A DNA stretch of 64,000 nucleotides from Kaistia algarum (GTDB lineage Bacteria > Pseudomonadota > Alphaproteobacteria > Rhizobiales > Kaistiaceae), in the NCBI RefSeq assembly GCF_026343945.1, contig NZ_JAPKNJ010000001.1, forward strand, positions 2,542,001 to 2,606,000, read 5' to 3'. A program made the translations under genes and the position numbers. The notes beneath the pieces are model-generated. The model saw only the letters and a program-made list of their open reading frames with translations, did no database searches and was not told the origin of the DNA. Below, in pieces: positions 1 through 9,384 of the stretch. How positions within the stretch are numbered: position 1 is the stretch's first letter; each line of letters opens with the position of its first letter.

Positions 1-116
1 TCGTCCTTGCGCGCCGTGGCAAAGACACGCCAGCCGCGAAGCTTGAGCGTCGCCGCCGCGTTTTCGCCGATGCCGGACGAGGCGCCGGTGATCAGGATCG
101 TGCGAGGTTCAACCAT
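1..116 (-). CDS. Short-chain dehydrogenase/reductase, N-terminal fragment
   Basis: Only the first 38 codons lie in the window; the rest continues past the left edge. The ATG at 114-116 opens a protein beginning MVEPRTILITGASSGIGENA. TGASSGIG is the dinucleotide-binding Gly-rich motif of classical SDR oxidoreductases, which use NAD(P)H, and it is followed by the expected helix and second strand (GWRVFATARK). The Arg two residues after the second-strand end would fit an NADP preference (inference). The substrate cannot be guessed from this fragment. Confidence 0.85.
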   Translation of the reverse strand, partial: MVEPRTILITGASSGIGENAAATLKLRGWRVFATARKD

Positions 117-157
117 ATGTCGTCCGGTGCGGCCTACCGCCGGTCGGAACGGGCGGC

Positions 158-1375
158 TCAGTGACAATAGCGGCTGTCACCATGCTGGCCGCGATGGCGC
201 ATGTCGAGATGGAGATGGTTCTCGTGATAGCCATCGGAGCCGGGCCCGAGCACGGTCATGAAGCGCGAGCAGGCTTCCTGCCGGACCGTCTGGATGAAGT
301 CTGTGTCCTTGTCGGTGTGGTCTTTGTCCTTCTCGACCGTCACCCAGCGGTCGCCGATCTTGAAGGCGCCGACATCGATGGCGTTCATGAAGGCGTGCTC
401 GGAGAGGGGGGCGCCGACAATATTGTTGCGGCCGCGGCAGCTATAGGAATCCAGTACTCGAACCGCCGTGACGCGGCTGCCATAGGCGGAGAGGGCGGCC
501 GACTGCACATCCTGTGAAATCCAGCTCGACAGCATGCTTGCCGTCTCGCAGTTGATCGTAGCCGCGGGCTGCAGCGCGACCCTGCCATCCTGCAGAGCAC
601 TGACCTGAAAGGGGTCCGGCGCACCGCAGGCTCCGTCCTGTTCCGGCGGCAGGGGCTTTGCGGCGATCTGAAGCGCCGTCATCGCCGAATGGCAGGCCGT
701 GAGCACTTCCGGAACGAGCGGCACGCGCGGCGGGATGATCGCGGCCAGGATGACGCCGGGCTTGCTGCGCGGCAGCGGTGTGCCGTCGCCATGGGCTTCG
801 GTCTCGATCTCCTCCTCGGGGACGGGATCGCTCGGCACATGGTCGATGCCCGGAGGGGGCGGCAAAGAGCCGTCCGGCGTCAGGACGATGCCCAGCGAGG
901 AACGGGATGGATCGAGTGGCGGAACGGGCTCGGGAAGCAGCGGTGAGGCGCTGATCGGTGCCGCAAAGGCGAGTTCTTCCGCCGAAAGGCTCTTTGAAAG
1001 CGTCCCGACGGGCCGTGCGGTAGCGGCCAGCTCGCTTGAAGCCGGCAACGGCTCAGATGGTGCCGCAACAATCTTGTCTGGCTTCGCGGTGGAGGCGGTG
1101 ATGGCCTTGGCCTCGACCGCCGGTTCCTCGCCCGCCGGCTTCGATCGCGGCGTCGGCATGCCGGGGACAGCGGTGACCGGAGCCGGCGTTACCGCCTTCG
1201 GCTTGCGTTGCCCGGTTGCCGGCTTTTTCGTGCCGTTGGGCGGGACGCGGGGAATGATCTTTTCGAAAAGCTGTTCAGCCGTCAGGGCCGTTGCGGGGAA
1301 GGGTAGAACGCCGAGCCACAGCAAAGCGGCGAGCGCGGCGGGAAGAGATCGTCGGACGGCCTTCGAAAGCCTCAT
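158..1375 (-). CDS. Extensin-like family protein
   Basis: A 405-aa exported protein. Residues 1-31 form a signal peptide (Arg/Lys start, Ala/Leu core, end near FPATA). Residues about 32-225 are a low-complexity Pro/Ala/Glu/Lys-rich linker. The C-terminal 175 residues match the extensin-like C-terminal domain (Pfam Extensin-like_C), with conserved Cys residues, the SEHAFMNAIDVGAF block and a terminal HENHLHLD motif. The SxHxxxxAxD and HxHxD patterns resemble the metal-binding residues of the D-Ala-D-Ala carboxypeptidase/Hedgehog fold, so a periplasmic peptidoglycan-related role is possible but unproven. The ATG at 1375 is preceded by GGAGAGGAA. It stands alone between an SDR and a sugar dehydrogenase. 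Confidence 0.85.
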   Translation of the reverse strand: MRLSKAVRRSLPAALAALLWLGVLPFPATALTAEQLFEKIIPRVPPNGTKKPATGQRKPKAVTPAPVTAVPGMPTPRSKPAGEEPAVEAKAITASTAKPDKIVAAPSEPLPASSELAATARPVGTLSKSLSAEELAFAAPISASPLLPEPVPPLDPSRSSLGIVLTPDGSLPPPPGIDHVPSDPVPEEEIETEAHGDGTPLPRSKPGVILAAIIPPRVPLVPEVLTACHSAMTALQIAAKPLPPEQDGACGAPDPFQVSALQDGRVALQPAATINCETASMLSSWISQDVQSAALSAYGSRVTAVRVLDSYSCRGRNNIVGAPLSEHAFMNAIDVGAFKIGDRWVTVEKDKDHTDKDTDFIQTVRQEACSRFMTVLGPGSDGYHENHLHLDMRHRGQHGDSRYCH

Positions 1376-1469
1376 CGCGTTTCCTCTCCACCGCTGTCCC
1401 GACGATCAACGCCCGACGGCGCCAAGAGTTGCTCTCGCTGTCGATCTCCCCGTCTGCCCCGCGCTTAGC

Positions 1470-2408
1470 CTACCATTCGAACGGATCGGTCGCGAGCCGC
1501 TTGCCGACCATCAGCGCATCGGCGACGAGGCGGAGTGGGCCCGCATCGACATCGCTCTTCCGCTCAGCCAATAGGTCGGCGAAGCGGATGTAGATGCGCT
1601 CATATTCCTCGCTCGGCGCCTCGGCGACGAGCTGGCCGTCGATCGAAAGCGCGGCGCCGCCCTTGAACAGCCGAGCGCTGCGGCCGTCGCCGGTCTCGAT
1701 CATCATGTGCCATTTCTCGTCGCCCTGCTCGCGCCAGTCGAAATCGGCCGAGAGCAATAGGGCGCCGGTGATGTTGCTCGAAAAGGCGAGTTTCGCCGCG
1801 ATCGGCGTCTGGCGATTGGCAGGGTAGGTCAGATCCGCGCTCTTCACGAAGGCGCTTCCCGGCAGGATGCGCACGAAGATCGACAGCGCGTTGATACCGG
1901 GATCGAAGACGCCGAAACCGCCGGGCTCGAACACCCAGTCCTGGCCCGGATGCCATTTGCGCACATCCTCGCGCCATTCGATGCGGAGCGAGCGCAGCCC
2001 CGCCGCGGCGATGAGCGCGCGTGCCTCGTCGACGGCAGGATTATACTGCGAGTGCCAGGTGGCGAAGAGGACGCGGCCGAGGCGCTGCGCATGGCTGACC
2101 AGATCCTCGAACTCGGAGAGGGTCGCGGCCGGCGGCTTTTCCAGCATCACATCCTTGCCGGCATCCAGCGCCTCGATGGCGATGGCGTGGCGGACCTCCG
2201 GCGGCGTGCAGATCGCCACGGCGTCGATATCGGGGATCGCCGCGTACATTTCGGCTGGCGTGCGGAAGCTCGGCACGCCGCCATGGCCAAGCCCGCGCTG
2301 GCTGGTGACGGCGACGAGTTCGAAATCGTCGCTCTTGTCGATGACCGGCAGATGCTGATCCTGCGCGATCTTGCCGAGGCCGATGATGGCCATGCGCCGT
2401 TTCGTCAT
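1470..2408 (-). CDS. Gfo/Idh/MocA oxidoreductase, probable L-arabinose/D-galactose 1-dehydrogenase
   Basis: A 312-aa protein with an N-terminal Rossmann motif (AIIGLGKIAQDQHLP), the Gfo/Idh/MocA signature EKPPAATLSE near residue 95, and a C-terminal substrate domain. Conserved segments ATWHSQYNPAVD, WHPGQDWVFEPGGFGVFDPGINALSI and DVDAGPLRLVADA closely resemble the rhizobial D-galactose 1-dehydrogenase/Azospirillum L-arabinose 1-dehydrogenase group, as far as I recall those sequences. These enzymes oxidise the aldose to its lactone with NAD(P)+, the first step of the non-phosphorylative pathway. The ATG at 2408 overlaps the upstream gene's TGA (ATGA), so the two are translationally coupled. 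A longer reading frame extends upstream but only inside the TusA-like gene. The nearby chvE-gguAB transporter takes up the same sugars. Confidence 0.83.
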   Translation of the reverse strand: MTKRRMAIIGLGKIAQDQHLPVIDKSDDFELVAVTSQRGLGHGGVPSFRTPAEMYAAIPDIDAVAICTPPEVRHAIAIEALDAGKDVMLEKPPAATLSEFEDLVSHAQRLGRVLFATWHSQYNPAVDEARALIAAAGLRSLRIEWREDVRKWHPGQDWVFEPGGFGVFDPGINALSIFVRILPGSAFVKSADLTYPANRQTPIAAKLAFSSNITGALLLSADFDWREQGDEKWHMMIETGDGRSARLFKGGAALSIDGQLVAEAPSEEYERIYIRFADLLAERKSDVDAGPLRLVADALMVGKRLATDPFEW

Positions 2409-2749
2409 GAGTTGGCTCCTCCCGCTCCATCCTGCGGCGTATCGGCCGCGCTTTCCTCTTCTCCTAGGGAGAAATCGCGCTTTGGTCCATCGCCAACCAC
2501 GACGAGGAAATAGAGCCACGCGCCGGCCATGCCCGGGTGGCGGGCGCTCTTCTCCAGCCGGTGGCCGTCCTCGACGCACAGATGCGGGATATCGATCGCG
2601 GCCATGGGGTCGCTGGCCGCGACGAGCAGTCGCTCGCCGGCCTGCATGCCTGCCAGGATCTTGCGCGCCTTCAGCACCGGCAGCGGACAGGCGAGGCCGA
2701 TCGCGTCGAGCGTCCGGTCCCTCTGCCAGGCTTCGATCTCTTCATGCAT
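2405..2749 (-). CDS. TusA-family sulfurtransferase-like protein
   Basis: A 114-aa protein whose first 75 residues are TusA/SirA-like: DAIGLACPLPVLKARKIL carries the family CPxP motif, followed by GERLLVAASDPMAAIDIPHLC. TusA proteins carry persulfide sulfur on the CPxP cysteine for tRNA thiolation or molybdenum-cofactor work. This one has a C-terminal extension of about 40 residues (hydrophobic WLYFLVVVGDG, then an acidic tail) beyond the usual length of about 80. The ATG at 2749 is chosen because homology begins shortly after; a GTG at 2779 would add ten residues. The stop overlaps the sugar dehydrogenase start by 4 nt. Why a sulfur carrier should be coupled to a sugar dehydrogenase is not evident. 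Confidence 0.75.
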   Translation of the reverse strand: MHEEIEAWQRDRTLDAIGLACPLPVLKARKILAGMQAGERLLVAASDPMAAIDIPHLCVEDGHRLEKSARHPGMAGAWLYFLVVVGDGPKRDFSLGEEESAADTPQDGAGGANS

Positions 2750-2878
2750 TCTTAGCGACGAATCCCGTTGCGGCGGCACACAAAGCTGGACGTGCCACGT
2801 GCCGAACGCTTTCTTAAAGCAGATAATTGTAGCGACGAATGGCGGCGCCTTTGCCGACGTTCAGTCTGGAGCTTGGAA

Positions 2879-4318
2879 TTGCGGGTTTCCTTCGCCGGAT
2901 TCGTCGAGCGCTTCGCGCCGGCTCCACTCCGCCGGAGGCTGGCCCGTCCGGCGGACTGGGCCGACAGCATAGCGTTCGGCACTGGCGAGCGGGCCGTCAC
3001 GCAGCGCATCGCGCTTACCGCCTTCCTGATCCGCATCGTCTCCGCCGTCATCGCCTATGCGAGTCAGATCCTGCTGGCGCGTTGGATGGGCGATTTCGAA
3101 TATGGCGTCTATGTCCTCGTCTGGGTCGGCGCGGTCATCATCGGCGGCCTCGCCTGCTTCGGCATCCAGACGGCGGTTGTCCGTTTCGTTCCCGAATATG
3201 CCGAGCGCGGCGATCACGACCTCCTGCGCGGCATCATTCTCGGCAGCCGCCTGCAGGGTATCGCCTCCGCGACGGCGCTGGCCGGGCTGGGCGTGCTCGG
3301 CATCTGGCTGCTGCAGGATAGGCTCGCGAGCTACTATGTCATGCCGCTCTATCTGGCGGCGATCTGCGTGCCGATGCTGGCCATCGGCGAAATCCAGGAC
3401 GGCCTGGCGCGCGGCTTCAACTGGCCGGACCTCGCGCTCTGGCCGACCTTCATCGTCCGCCCGATTCTCATCATCGCGCTCACTTATGGCGCGATCCTGC
3501 TCGGCGCCGTGCCGGACGCGGTCACGGGCATGGTCGCGGCAATCCTCGCCACCTATCTGACAGCGCTCTGGCAGATGCTCGCCATCAGCCGGCGGGCTGG
3601 CCACGTCGTTCCGGCCGGGTTGCGCCGGTACCGTTCGTTGAACTGGATCGCCGTGGCGCTGCCGATCTTCCTGGTCGAGGGCTTCTTCAATCTCCTGACC
3701 AATGTCGACATTCTGATCGTGGGGCAATTGCGCCCGCCGGAGGAGGTGGCGGTCTATTTCGCGGCGGTGAAGACGCTGGCGCTGGTCCATTTCGTCTATT
3801 TCGCCGTCCGCGCGGCGATGATGCCGCGCTTCTCGCAATATTATACGTCCGGCGACCGGATCCGCTTCGAGGCGGTGATCCGCGATTCGCTGCACTGGAC
3901 CTTCTGGCCCTCGCTCGCCGCCGTCCTTCTCCTGCTGCTCTTCGGCAAGCTGCTGCTTTCTATGTTCGGGCCGAGCTTCGCCAGTGGCTATCCGCTGCTC
4001 TTCATCTTTTCCGTCGGCCTGCTGCTGCGCGCCTCGATCGGGCCGGCGGAGAGCATCCTGACCATGGCCGGCGAGCAGCGCATCTGCGCCGCCGTCTATG
4101 CCCTCACCTTCCTCTTCAATCTGGGGCTCAACTACGCCCTGATTCCGCGTTTCGGGCTCTATGGCGCCGCCTTCGCCACCGCCTCTGCTCTGACGCTGGA
4201 GACTGTCGCGGTCTATCTCGCCGTACGCTGGCGCCTCGGCCTCAATTGCTCGATCTTCCATGTCACCGGCTCCCGCTCCATGCCGCGCGGCAGGCCGGAC
4301 GAGGGGGATCCAACATGA
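2879..4318 (+). CDS. Oligosaccharide flippase family membrane protein (MOP/PST type)
   Basis: A multi-pass inner-membrane protein with about 12-14 hydrophobic segments, alternating with short Arg-rich loops, in the pattern of polysaccharide/lipopolysaccharide flippases of the MATE/MOP superfamily. The opening segment (QRIALTAFLIRIVSAVIAYA, then ARWMGDFEYGVYVLVW) is typical of Wzx/RfbX-like N-termini. It would move lipid-linked sugar units across the membrane. No ATG fits upstream; a TTG at 2879 with GGAG at 2868-2871 is a plausible start, giving 479 aa, but the open frame extends back to 2768, so the start is uncertain. The last codons overlap the next gene's ATG (ATGA at 4315-4318), so it is coupled to the acetyltransferase. 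Confidence 0.8.
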   Translation: MRVSFAGFVERFAPAPLRRRLARPADWADSIAFGTGERAVTQRIALTAFLIRIVSAVIAYASQILLARWMGDFEYGVYVLVWVGAVIIGGLACFGIQTAVVRFVPEYAERGDHDLLRGIILGSRLQGIASATALAGLGVLGIWLLQDRLASYYVMPLYLAAICVPMLAIGEIQDGLARGFNWPDLALWPTFIVRPILIIALTYGAILLGAVPDAVTGMVAAILATYLTALWQMLAISRRAGHVVPAGLRRYRSLNWIAVALPIFLVEGFFNLLTNVDILIVGQLRPPEEVAVYFAAVKTLALVHFVYFAVRAAMMPRFSQYYTSGDRIRFEAVIRDSLHWTFWPSLAAVLLLLLFGKLLLSMFGPSFASGYPLLFIFSVGLLLRASIGPAESILTMAGEQRICAAVYALTFLFNLGLNYALIPRFGLYGAAFATASALTLETVAVYLAVRWRLGLNCSIFHVTGSRSMPRGRPDEGDPT

Positions 4319-5445
4319 CGGCGTTGGCGGGCGGGACCCTGGGTGCCGCGGTCGCCGGCTGGGAGATCCTTGCCGGGAAGTCCGTCGAGGCCAATCCGTT
4401 CTTCTCGCCGGCGATCACGACGGCGGCGGTCGCGCATCTGGGCGACGAACGCGTGCATCTGGCTGCTCCTGAAGTCGGCGGCAGGTTGCTGGCTCTGGCG
4501 CCGATCATTTCAACCCGGCTTGGCCGGATCGCTCCGGCTGTCTCGGTCTGGACGCATCGCTACGGCCCACTCGGGACGCCACTCCTCGATGTCGAGGCTC
4601 CGGACGAGGCCGTCGAAAGGCTGGTCCGCGCCATGGCCCCGAAAGACGCAAGCACCGCGATCCTGCTCTTCCCGGATCTGCCGCTCGACGGCCCGTCGGC
4701 CGCCATCCTCCGGCGTTTCGCAGCGGCGGAGGGTCGGCCCGTTGCCGAGATCGGCGCCTATCGCCGGGCAGCCCTGCGGCGTGGCTCGAGCGGGGAAACG
4801 CCATTCCGTCTGCAAATCGAGCGGCGCCGGCGCAAGGAATTCGCCAGGCAGCGGCGCCGGCTGGCCGAGAGCGGCCATCTCGTGGCGCGACGCGTCGGTC
4901 CGGGGCCGGATCTGGAATCGGCAGTGATGGCGTTCCTCGCGCTGGAGGCCGAGGGCTGGAAGGGTCGTCGTCGCACCGCGCTCGCCGCCGATCCGGCCAG
5001 CCGCGCTTTTGCGCTCGCCGCGATGCTGCGATCGCCGCAAGGCTCCGTGACGATCGACTGCATCGATCTCGACGGCAGCCCGGTCGCCATGCTGGTGAGC
5101 TTTCGCATGGCTGGACTCGTCGCAACATGGAAGATCGCCCATGACGAAGCATTCGCGCGGTTCTCGCCCGGCGTGCAGGTGATGCTGGAGGCGAGCGAGG
5201 CGTGGCTCTCCGATGCGACGGTAACCAACCTGGACTCGCTCGCCGCCGCCGATCATCCGATGATCGACGGGCTCTGGCCGGAGCGGATCCGCATCGGCGT
5301 CCTCGCTGTCGGTCCGGTCGGGGGATCGCCGCTGTTTGATCTCGGCGTCGCCGCGGCGCGGGCAGAGGCGGAGGCGAGGCGGCGCTACCGGGCCTGGAAG
5401 CACAGCCGCGGACGGTCGCGTCCGGCAGAGGAGACGGCGGCATGA
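4315..5445 (+). CDS. GNAT-fold acetyltransferase, CelD/BioF2-like
   Basis: A 376-aa soluble protein. Residues about 160-310 fit the CelD/BioF2-type acetyltransferase domain (Pfam Acetyltransf_6): the basic RRRRKEFARQRRRLAESG helix, then FLALEAEGWKGRRRTAL, a β-strand pair, and FSPGVQVMLEASEAWL. Family members are often found in exopolysaccharide clusters and are presumed to acylate sugars or use aminoacyl donors. The N-terminal about 150 residues form the partly degenerate second GNAT fold seen in this group. It overlaps the flippase upstream and the JmjC-like gene downstream by 4 nt each. Acyl donor and acceptor are unknown; a role decorating the flippase's glycan is inference. Confidence 0.8.
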   Translation: MTALAGGTLGAAVAGWEILAGKSVEANPFFSPAITTAAVAHLGDERVHLAAPEVGGRLLALAPIISTRLGRIAPAVSVWTHRYGPLGTPLLDVEAPDEAVERLVRAMAPKDASTAILLFPDLPLDGPSAAILRRFAAAEGRPVAEIGAYRRAALRRGSSGETPFRLQIERRRRKEFARQRRRLAESGHLVARRVGPGPDLESAVMAFLALEAEGWKGRRRTALAADPASRAFALAAMLRSPQGSVTIDCIDLDGSPVAMLVSFRMAGLVATWKIAHDEAFARFSPGVQVMLEASEAWLSDATVTNLDSLAAADHPMIDGLWPERIRIGVLAVGPVGGSPLFDLGVAAARAEAEARRRYRAWKHSRGRSRPAEETAA

Positions 5446-6425
5446 CGAAATTGGCACGCGAAGTCCCAGCGGGTGGGCCGCTTCTGACATTCGACAGCGG
5501 CGTCCTCGGTGCGCATTTCCCGCTGGAGCCCTTCACCTTCCGCCACGATCTCGCGGAAAACGCGGTGTTGCAGTTGGAAGCGTTGGCGGCACTGGCGACG
5601 CAGCTGCCGCGCGACCGGATCGAGTTCAATTCGGGCCGCCTCCAGCCGAACCAGCGGCCGGACGAGACGCCGGGTGTCGATCTTGAGCCGGAAGAGATCG
5701 TGCGGCGCATCGAGACGGCCGGCGCCTGGCTGGTGCTCAAGAATGTCGAGACGATCCCCGCCTATCGAGCCCTGATCGACAGAGTGCTCGCCGAGGCGGC
5801 GGAGGCAGCCGGTATCGAGCCGGGAGCAATGGCCGAGCCGATGGGCTTCATCTTTGTGTCCTCCGCGAATTCGGTGACGCCGTTCCACATCGACTATGAG
5901 GAGAACTTCTTCGTGCATCTGCACGGCCAGAAGTTCATGCACGTCTTCGACAATCGCGATCGTTCGATCATCGACGAGGAAGGTCTGGAGACCTATCCCG
6001 GCAAGCACCGCAACCATGCGTACCGCGATGATTTCGAGGCCAAGGGCCGTGTCTTCACATTCGGGCCCGGCGACGGGCTCTTTCTGCCCTACACTTGGCC
6101 GCACTGGGTCCGGACGGGTGGTGACTGGTCGATCTCGATGGCGATCACGTGGAAATCGCCATCCGATCGCCGCCGCAACAAGCTCTATTTCGCCAATGCC
6201 GTCTTAAGAAAAATGGGCTGGTCGCAATCGGCGCCCGGCCGCCGGCCGGGGCTCGATACCGCCAAGGCCGCCGCCTATGATCTCGCCCGGCTGCCGCTGG
6301 AACCGCTCCGCCGCAGCGAGGCCATGCGCCGAAGGCTCCGGGCACTCCTTTTCGGCAGTAAGGCCAATTATTTCTATGGCAAGCCCGGCGACGGCTCGTC
6401 GGGCAAGAAGACGGATGGGGCCTGA
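5442..6425 (+). CDS. Cupin-like/JmjC-fold protein, putative Fe(II)/2-oxoglutarate dioxygenase
   Basis: A 327-aa protein with the double-stranded β-helix layout of cupin-8/JmjC-like enzymes. The proposed metal triad is visible: TPFHIDYEENFFVHLHGQK holds the HxD pair near residues 149-151, and LPYTWPHWVRTG holds the distal His near residue 222. A Lys about ten residues after HxD (GQK) is positioned as in enzymes that bind 2-oxoglutarate. Family members hydroxylate proteins, small molecules or lipids. The start ATG overlaps the acetyltransferase stop by 4 nt. The basic C-terminal about 90 residues are not part of the fold. The substrate is unknown; context suggests a glycan precursor or the acyl group attached to it. 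Confidence 0.75.
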   Translation: MTKLAREVPAGGPLLTFDSGVLGAHFPLEPFTFRHDLAENAVLQLEALAALATQLPRDRIEFNSGRLQPNQRPDETPGVDLEPEEIVRRIETAGAWLVLKNVETIPAYRALIDRVLAEAAEAAGIEPGAMAEPMGFIFVSSANSVTPFHIDYEENFFVHLHGQKFMHVFDNRDRSIIDEEGLETYPGKHRNHAYRDDFEAKGRVFTFGPGDGLFLPYTWPHWVRTGGDWSISMAITWKSPSDRRRNKLYFANAVLRKMGWSQSAPGRRPGLDTAKAAAYDLARLPLEPLRRSEAMRRRLRALLFGSKANYFYGKPGDGSSGKKTDGA

Positions 6426-6457
6426 CGCGCGGCCAGGTGCCCCGTTTCCAGGGGCCG

Positions 6458-7747
6458 TCAGCCCTTGTTCTTGTTGTAGACGTCGAAGATGACAGCGCCG
6501 AGCAGCACCAGGCCCTTGACGACCTGCTGCCAGTCGACATTGACGCCCATGATCGACATGCCGTTGTTCATCACGCCCATGATGAAGCCGCCGACCACGG
6601 TGCTCATCACCTGGCCGACGCCGCCCATGGCGGAGGCGCCGCCGATGAAGACCGCGGCGATGACGTCGAGCTCGCTGCCCAGGCCGGCGGCCGGCACAGC
6701 CTGGCCGAGGCGGGCGGCGATGATGAGGCCGCCCAGCGCGGAGAGCATCCCCATATTGATGAAGACGAGCAGCGTGAGCCGCTCCGTCTTGATGCCGGAA
6801 AGCTGCGCCGCCTTGATGTTGCCGCCCATCGCATAGACGCGGCGGCCGATGGTCGTCTTCCGGGTCAGGAAGACGAAGAGCGCGATCAGGATCGCCATGA
6901 CCACGAGGACGATCGGGAAGCCCCGATAGACGGCGAATTGATAGACGAGGAACAGCGCCAGCGCGGCGACGACGAGCGTCTTGATGACGAACAGGCCGAA
7001 AGGCTCGGCCTGATAGCCGCGCGCCTCGCGCGTCCGGCGCGTGGAGAGCCCGGAGATCACATAGGCGAGGACGCCGACAAGGCCGAGCACCACCGTCGTC
7101 ATGTGGAGCACGACGCCGGAGCCGACGATCGTCTTGCCGGCCGCGTTGATGACCGGATCGATCAGCACGAGCGGTCCGATGATATCGGGCAGGAAGCCGG
7201 AGGAGAGCTGCTTGAAGCTGTCCGGCAGGGGGCCAACCGACGAGCCGCCGCCGAGCAGGCCCTGGCACAGGCCGCGGAACACCAGCATGCCGCCCAGCGT
7301 GACGATGAAGCTGGGGATCCGATGATAGGCGATCCAGTAGCCCTGCGCGGCGCCAATGGCGCCGCCGATGATGATGCAGATGATCGAAACGACCAGCGGG
7401 TTGCCGAAAAAGCTGCCGAGCGGCCAGATCACCATCATCATCGCCGCCAGCGCGCCGATGAAGCCGGCGACGGAGCCGACGGAGAGATCGATATGGCCGG
7501 CGACGATCACGAGCAGCATGCCGAGCGCCATCACGATGATGAAGCTGTTCTGCTGGACGAGATTGGAGAGATTGACCGGCTTGAACAGCGTGCCGGTCGT
7601 GAGCTGGAAGAACACCATGATGGCGATCAGCGCCAGCACGAGCCCGTATTCCCGCAGGTTCGACACGAAGGACGAGACGGGGACGCGCTGCGTGGTGGGC
7701 ACGTCCTGGGCAACGCCCGACTGCGGTGTGGGAACGCTGTCGCTCAT
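6458..7747 (-). CDS. gguB: Multiple-sugar ABC transporter permease GguB (MmsB-type)
   Basis: A 429-aa permease of the RbsC/XylH class (BPD_transp_2) with 10 or more membrane segments. [20 protein letters not shown] is the characteristic ribose-type permease motif and EASAMGG-like [20 protein letters not shown] is the late conserved loop. It forms the membrane channel of the ChvE-GguA-GguB importer for galactose, glucose, arabinose and related aldoses. Its ATG at 7747 overlaps the gguA stop (ATGA). The gene is convergent with the JmjC-like gene, leaving only 32 nt; a weak GCCCC/GGGGC hairpin sits in that gap. Confidence 0.92.
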   Translation of the reverse strand: MSDSVPTPQSGVAQDVPTTQRVPVSSFVSNLREYGLVLALIAIMVFFQLTTGTLFKPVNLSNLVQQNSFIIVMALGMLLVIVAGHIDLSVGSVAGFIGALAAMMMVIWPLGSFFGNPLVVSIICIIIGGAIGAAQGYWIAYHRIPSFIVTLGGMLVFRGLCQGLLGGGSSVGPLPDSFKQLSSGFLPDIIGPLVLIDPVINAAGKTIVGSGVVLHMTTVVLGLVGVLAYVISGLSTRRTREARGYQAEPFGLFVIKTLVVAALALFLVYQFAVYRGFPIVLVVMAILIALFVFLTRKTTIGRRVYAMGGNIKAAQLSGIKTERLTLLVFINMGMLSALGGLIIAARLGQAVPAAGLGSELDVIAAVFIGGASAMGGVGQVMSTVVGGFIMGVMNNGMSIMGVNVDWQQVVKGLVLLGAVIFDVYNKNKG

Positions 7748-9279
7748 GATGCTGCTTTTCCTTCTCCGCGCACGATGGCGCGCATGATCTTCTCCTGGCT
7801 GGCGTCGCGCGCCGCCATTTCGCCGACGAGCCGGCCTTCGTTCATGACGTAGATCCGGTCGGAGATGCCGAGGAGTTCCGGCATTTCGGATGAGATGACG
7901 ATGATCGCCCGTCCCTCGGCCGCGAGGCGCGCGATGATCGTATAGATTTCGTATTTGGCGCCGACATCGATGCCCCGCGTCGGTTCATCGAGGATCAGTA
8001 CTTCGGGGTTGGCGAAGAGCCATTTCGACAGCACCACCTTCTGCTGGTTGCCGCCCGAAAGATTGCCGGTCTTCTGGAAGACGCTCGACGAGCGGATATT
8101 GGTCCGGCCGCGGAAGTCGTTGGCGACGTCCAGTTCCTTCAGATCGTCAATGACGCCGACGCTGGAGACGCCCTTCAGATTGGCGATGGTGATGTTGTTC
8201 TTGATGTCTTCGATCAGGTTGAGACCGAAGATCTTGCGGTCCTCGGTGACATAGGCAAGGCCGCGATCGACGGCCTTGCCCACCGATGAAACGTCGATCG
8301 GCTTGCCATGCAGGCGGACTTCGCCGGTGATCTTGCGGCCGTAGCTGCGCCCGAAGACGCTCATCGCGAACTCGGTCCGTCCGGCGCCCATCAGACCGGC
8401 GATGCCGACCACCTCGCCCTTGCGGACATTCAAGTCGATGTTCTTGATGACCTGCCGCTCCGCATGCAGCGGATGGTAGACCGACCAGTTCTTCACCTCG
8501 AAGATGACCTCGCCGATCTTGGGGTCGCGCGGCGGATAACGGTCTTCCAGCGAACGGCCCACCATCGAGGTGATGATCCGGTCCTCGCTGATGTTCTGGC
8601 GGTCCAGCGTCTCGATCGTGCGCCCGTCGCGAATGACGGTGACGTGGTCGGCGACGCGGTTGATCTCGTTCAGCTTGTGGGAAATGATGATCGAGGTGAT
8701 GCCCTGGCGTTTGAATTCCAGCAGCAGGTCAAGCAGGGCCTGGCTGTCCTTCTCCGACAGGCTCGCCGTCGGCTCGTCGAGGATCAGGAGTTCGACTTCC
8801 TTGCTGAGCGCCTTGGCGATCTCGACCAATTGCTGCTTGCCGGTGCCGATATTCGTGATCAGCGTCTTCGGGTCCTCGCTGAGGCCCACCTTCTTGAGGA
8901 GTTCGCGGGTCCGCGCCTCGTTGGCGTCCCAGTCGATCACGCCCCATTTCGCATGTTCGTTGCCGAGGAAGATATTCTCGGCGATGGACAGCATCGGCAC
9001 CAGGGCGAGTTCCTGGTGGATGATGACGATGCCCTTGTGTTCGCTGTCATGGATGCCTTTGAAGTGGCATTCCTCGCCGCGATAGATGATCTTGCCTTCG
9101 TAGTCTCCGTCCGGATAGACGCCCGACAGGACCTTCATCAACGTCGACTTGCCGGCGCCGTTTTCGCCGCATATGGCGTGGATTTCGCCTTCCTCGACCT
9201 GGAGATTGACGTTCGACAGCGCCTTGACCCCCGGGAAGGTCTTGGTGATGTCGCGCATCTCGAGAATGTATGAAGGCAT
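7744..9279 (-). CDS. gguA: Multiple-sugar ABC transporter ATP-binding protein GguA (MmsA-type)
   Basis: A 511-aa protein with two ABC cassettes in tandem, as in RbsA/XylG. Domain 1 has Walker [10 protein letters not shown], signature-region [12 protein letters not shown] and Walker [12 protein letters not shown]. Domain 2 has the degenerate Walker A of this family (GLMGAGRTE), signature [15 protein letters not shown] and Walker [15 protein letters not shown]. It powers the GguB channel. The ATG at 9279 gives the usual family length; a GTG at 9297 would add six residues. It is separated from chvE by about 105 nt containing a strong hairpin (9345-9370), and overlaps gguB by 4 nt. Confidence 0.93.
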   Translation of the reverse strand: MPSYILEMRDITKTFPGVKALSNVNLQVEEGEIHAICGENGAGKSTLMKVLSGVYPDGDYEGKIIYRGEECHFKGIHDSEHKGIVIIHQELALVPMLSIAENIFLGNEHAKWGVIDWDANEARTRELLKKVGLSEDPKTLITNIGTGKQQLVEIAKALSKEVELLILDEPTASLSEKDSQALLDLLLEFKRQGITSIIISHKLNEINRVADHVTVIRDGRTIETLDRQNISEDRIITSMVGRSLEDRYPPRDPKIGEVIFEVKNWSVYHPLHAERQVIKNIDLNVRKGEVVGIAGLMGAGRTEFAMSVFGRSYGRKITGEVRLHGKPIDVSSVGKAVDRGLAYVTEDRKIFGLNLIEDIKNNITIANLKGVSSVGVIDDLKELDVANDFRGRTNIRSSSVFQKTGNLSGGNQQKVVLSKWLFANPEVLILDEPTRGIDVGAKYEIYTIIARLAAEGRAIIVISSEMPELLGISDRIYVMNEGRLVGEMAARDASQEKIMRAIVRGEGKAAS

Positions 9280-9344
9280 GGAGAGCCGCTCCCGCACGAA
9301 TATACGGAGTGAGGCGACGTTAGCCGCTCGCTCGCACGACGAGA

Positions 9345-9370
9345 AGGGGCCCCGCCGTAGCGGGGCCCCT
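9345..9370 (-). terminator. GC-rich hairpin between chvE and gguA
   Basis: A perfect 11-bp inverted repeat, AGGGGCCCCGC at 9345-9355 and its complement at 9360-9370, with a 4-nt loop. It lies directly after the chvE stop. There is no convincing U-run on the minus strand, so it is more likely an mRNA-stabilising or partial-termination element that lowers gguAB relative to chvE than a full terminator. This arrangement is usual after binding-protein genes of ABC operons. Confidence 0.7.
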
Positions 9371-9384
9371 CATTTTAGTCGCGA

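Noticed and set aside
2861..4261. A 466-codon open frame on the minus strand across the flippase gene
   Set aside because: Highly charged low-complexity translation opposite a clear multi-pass membrane protein.
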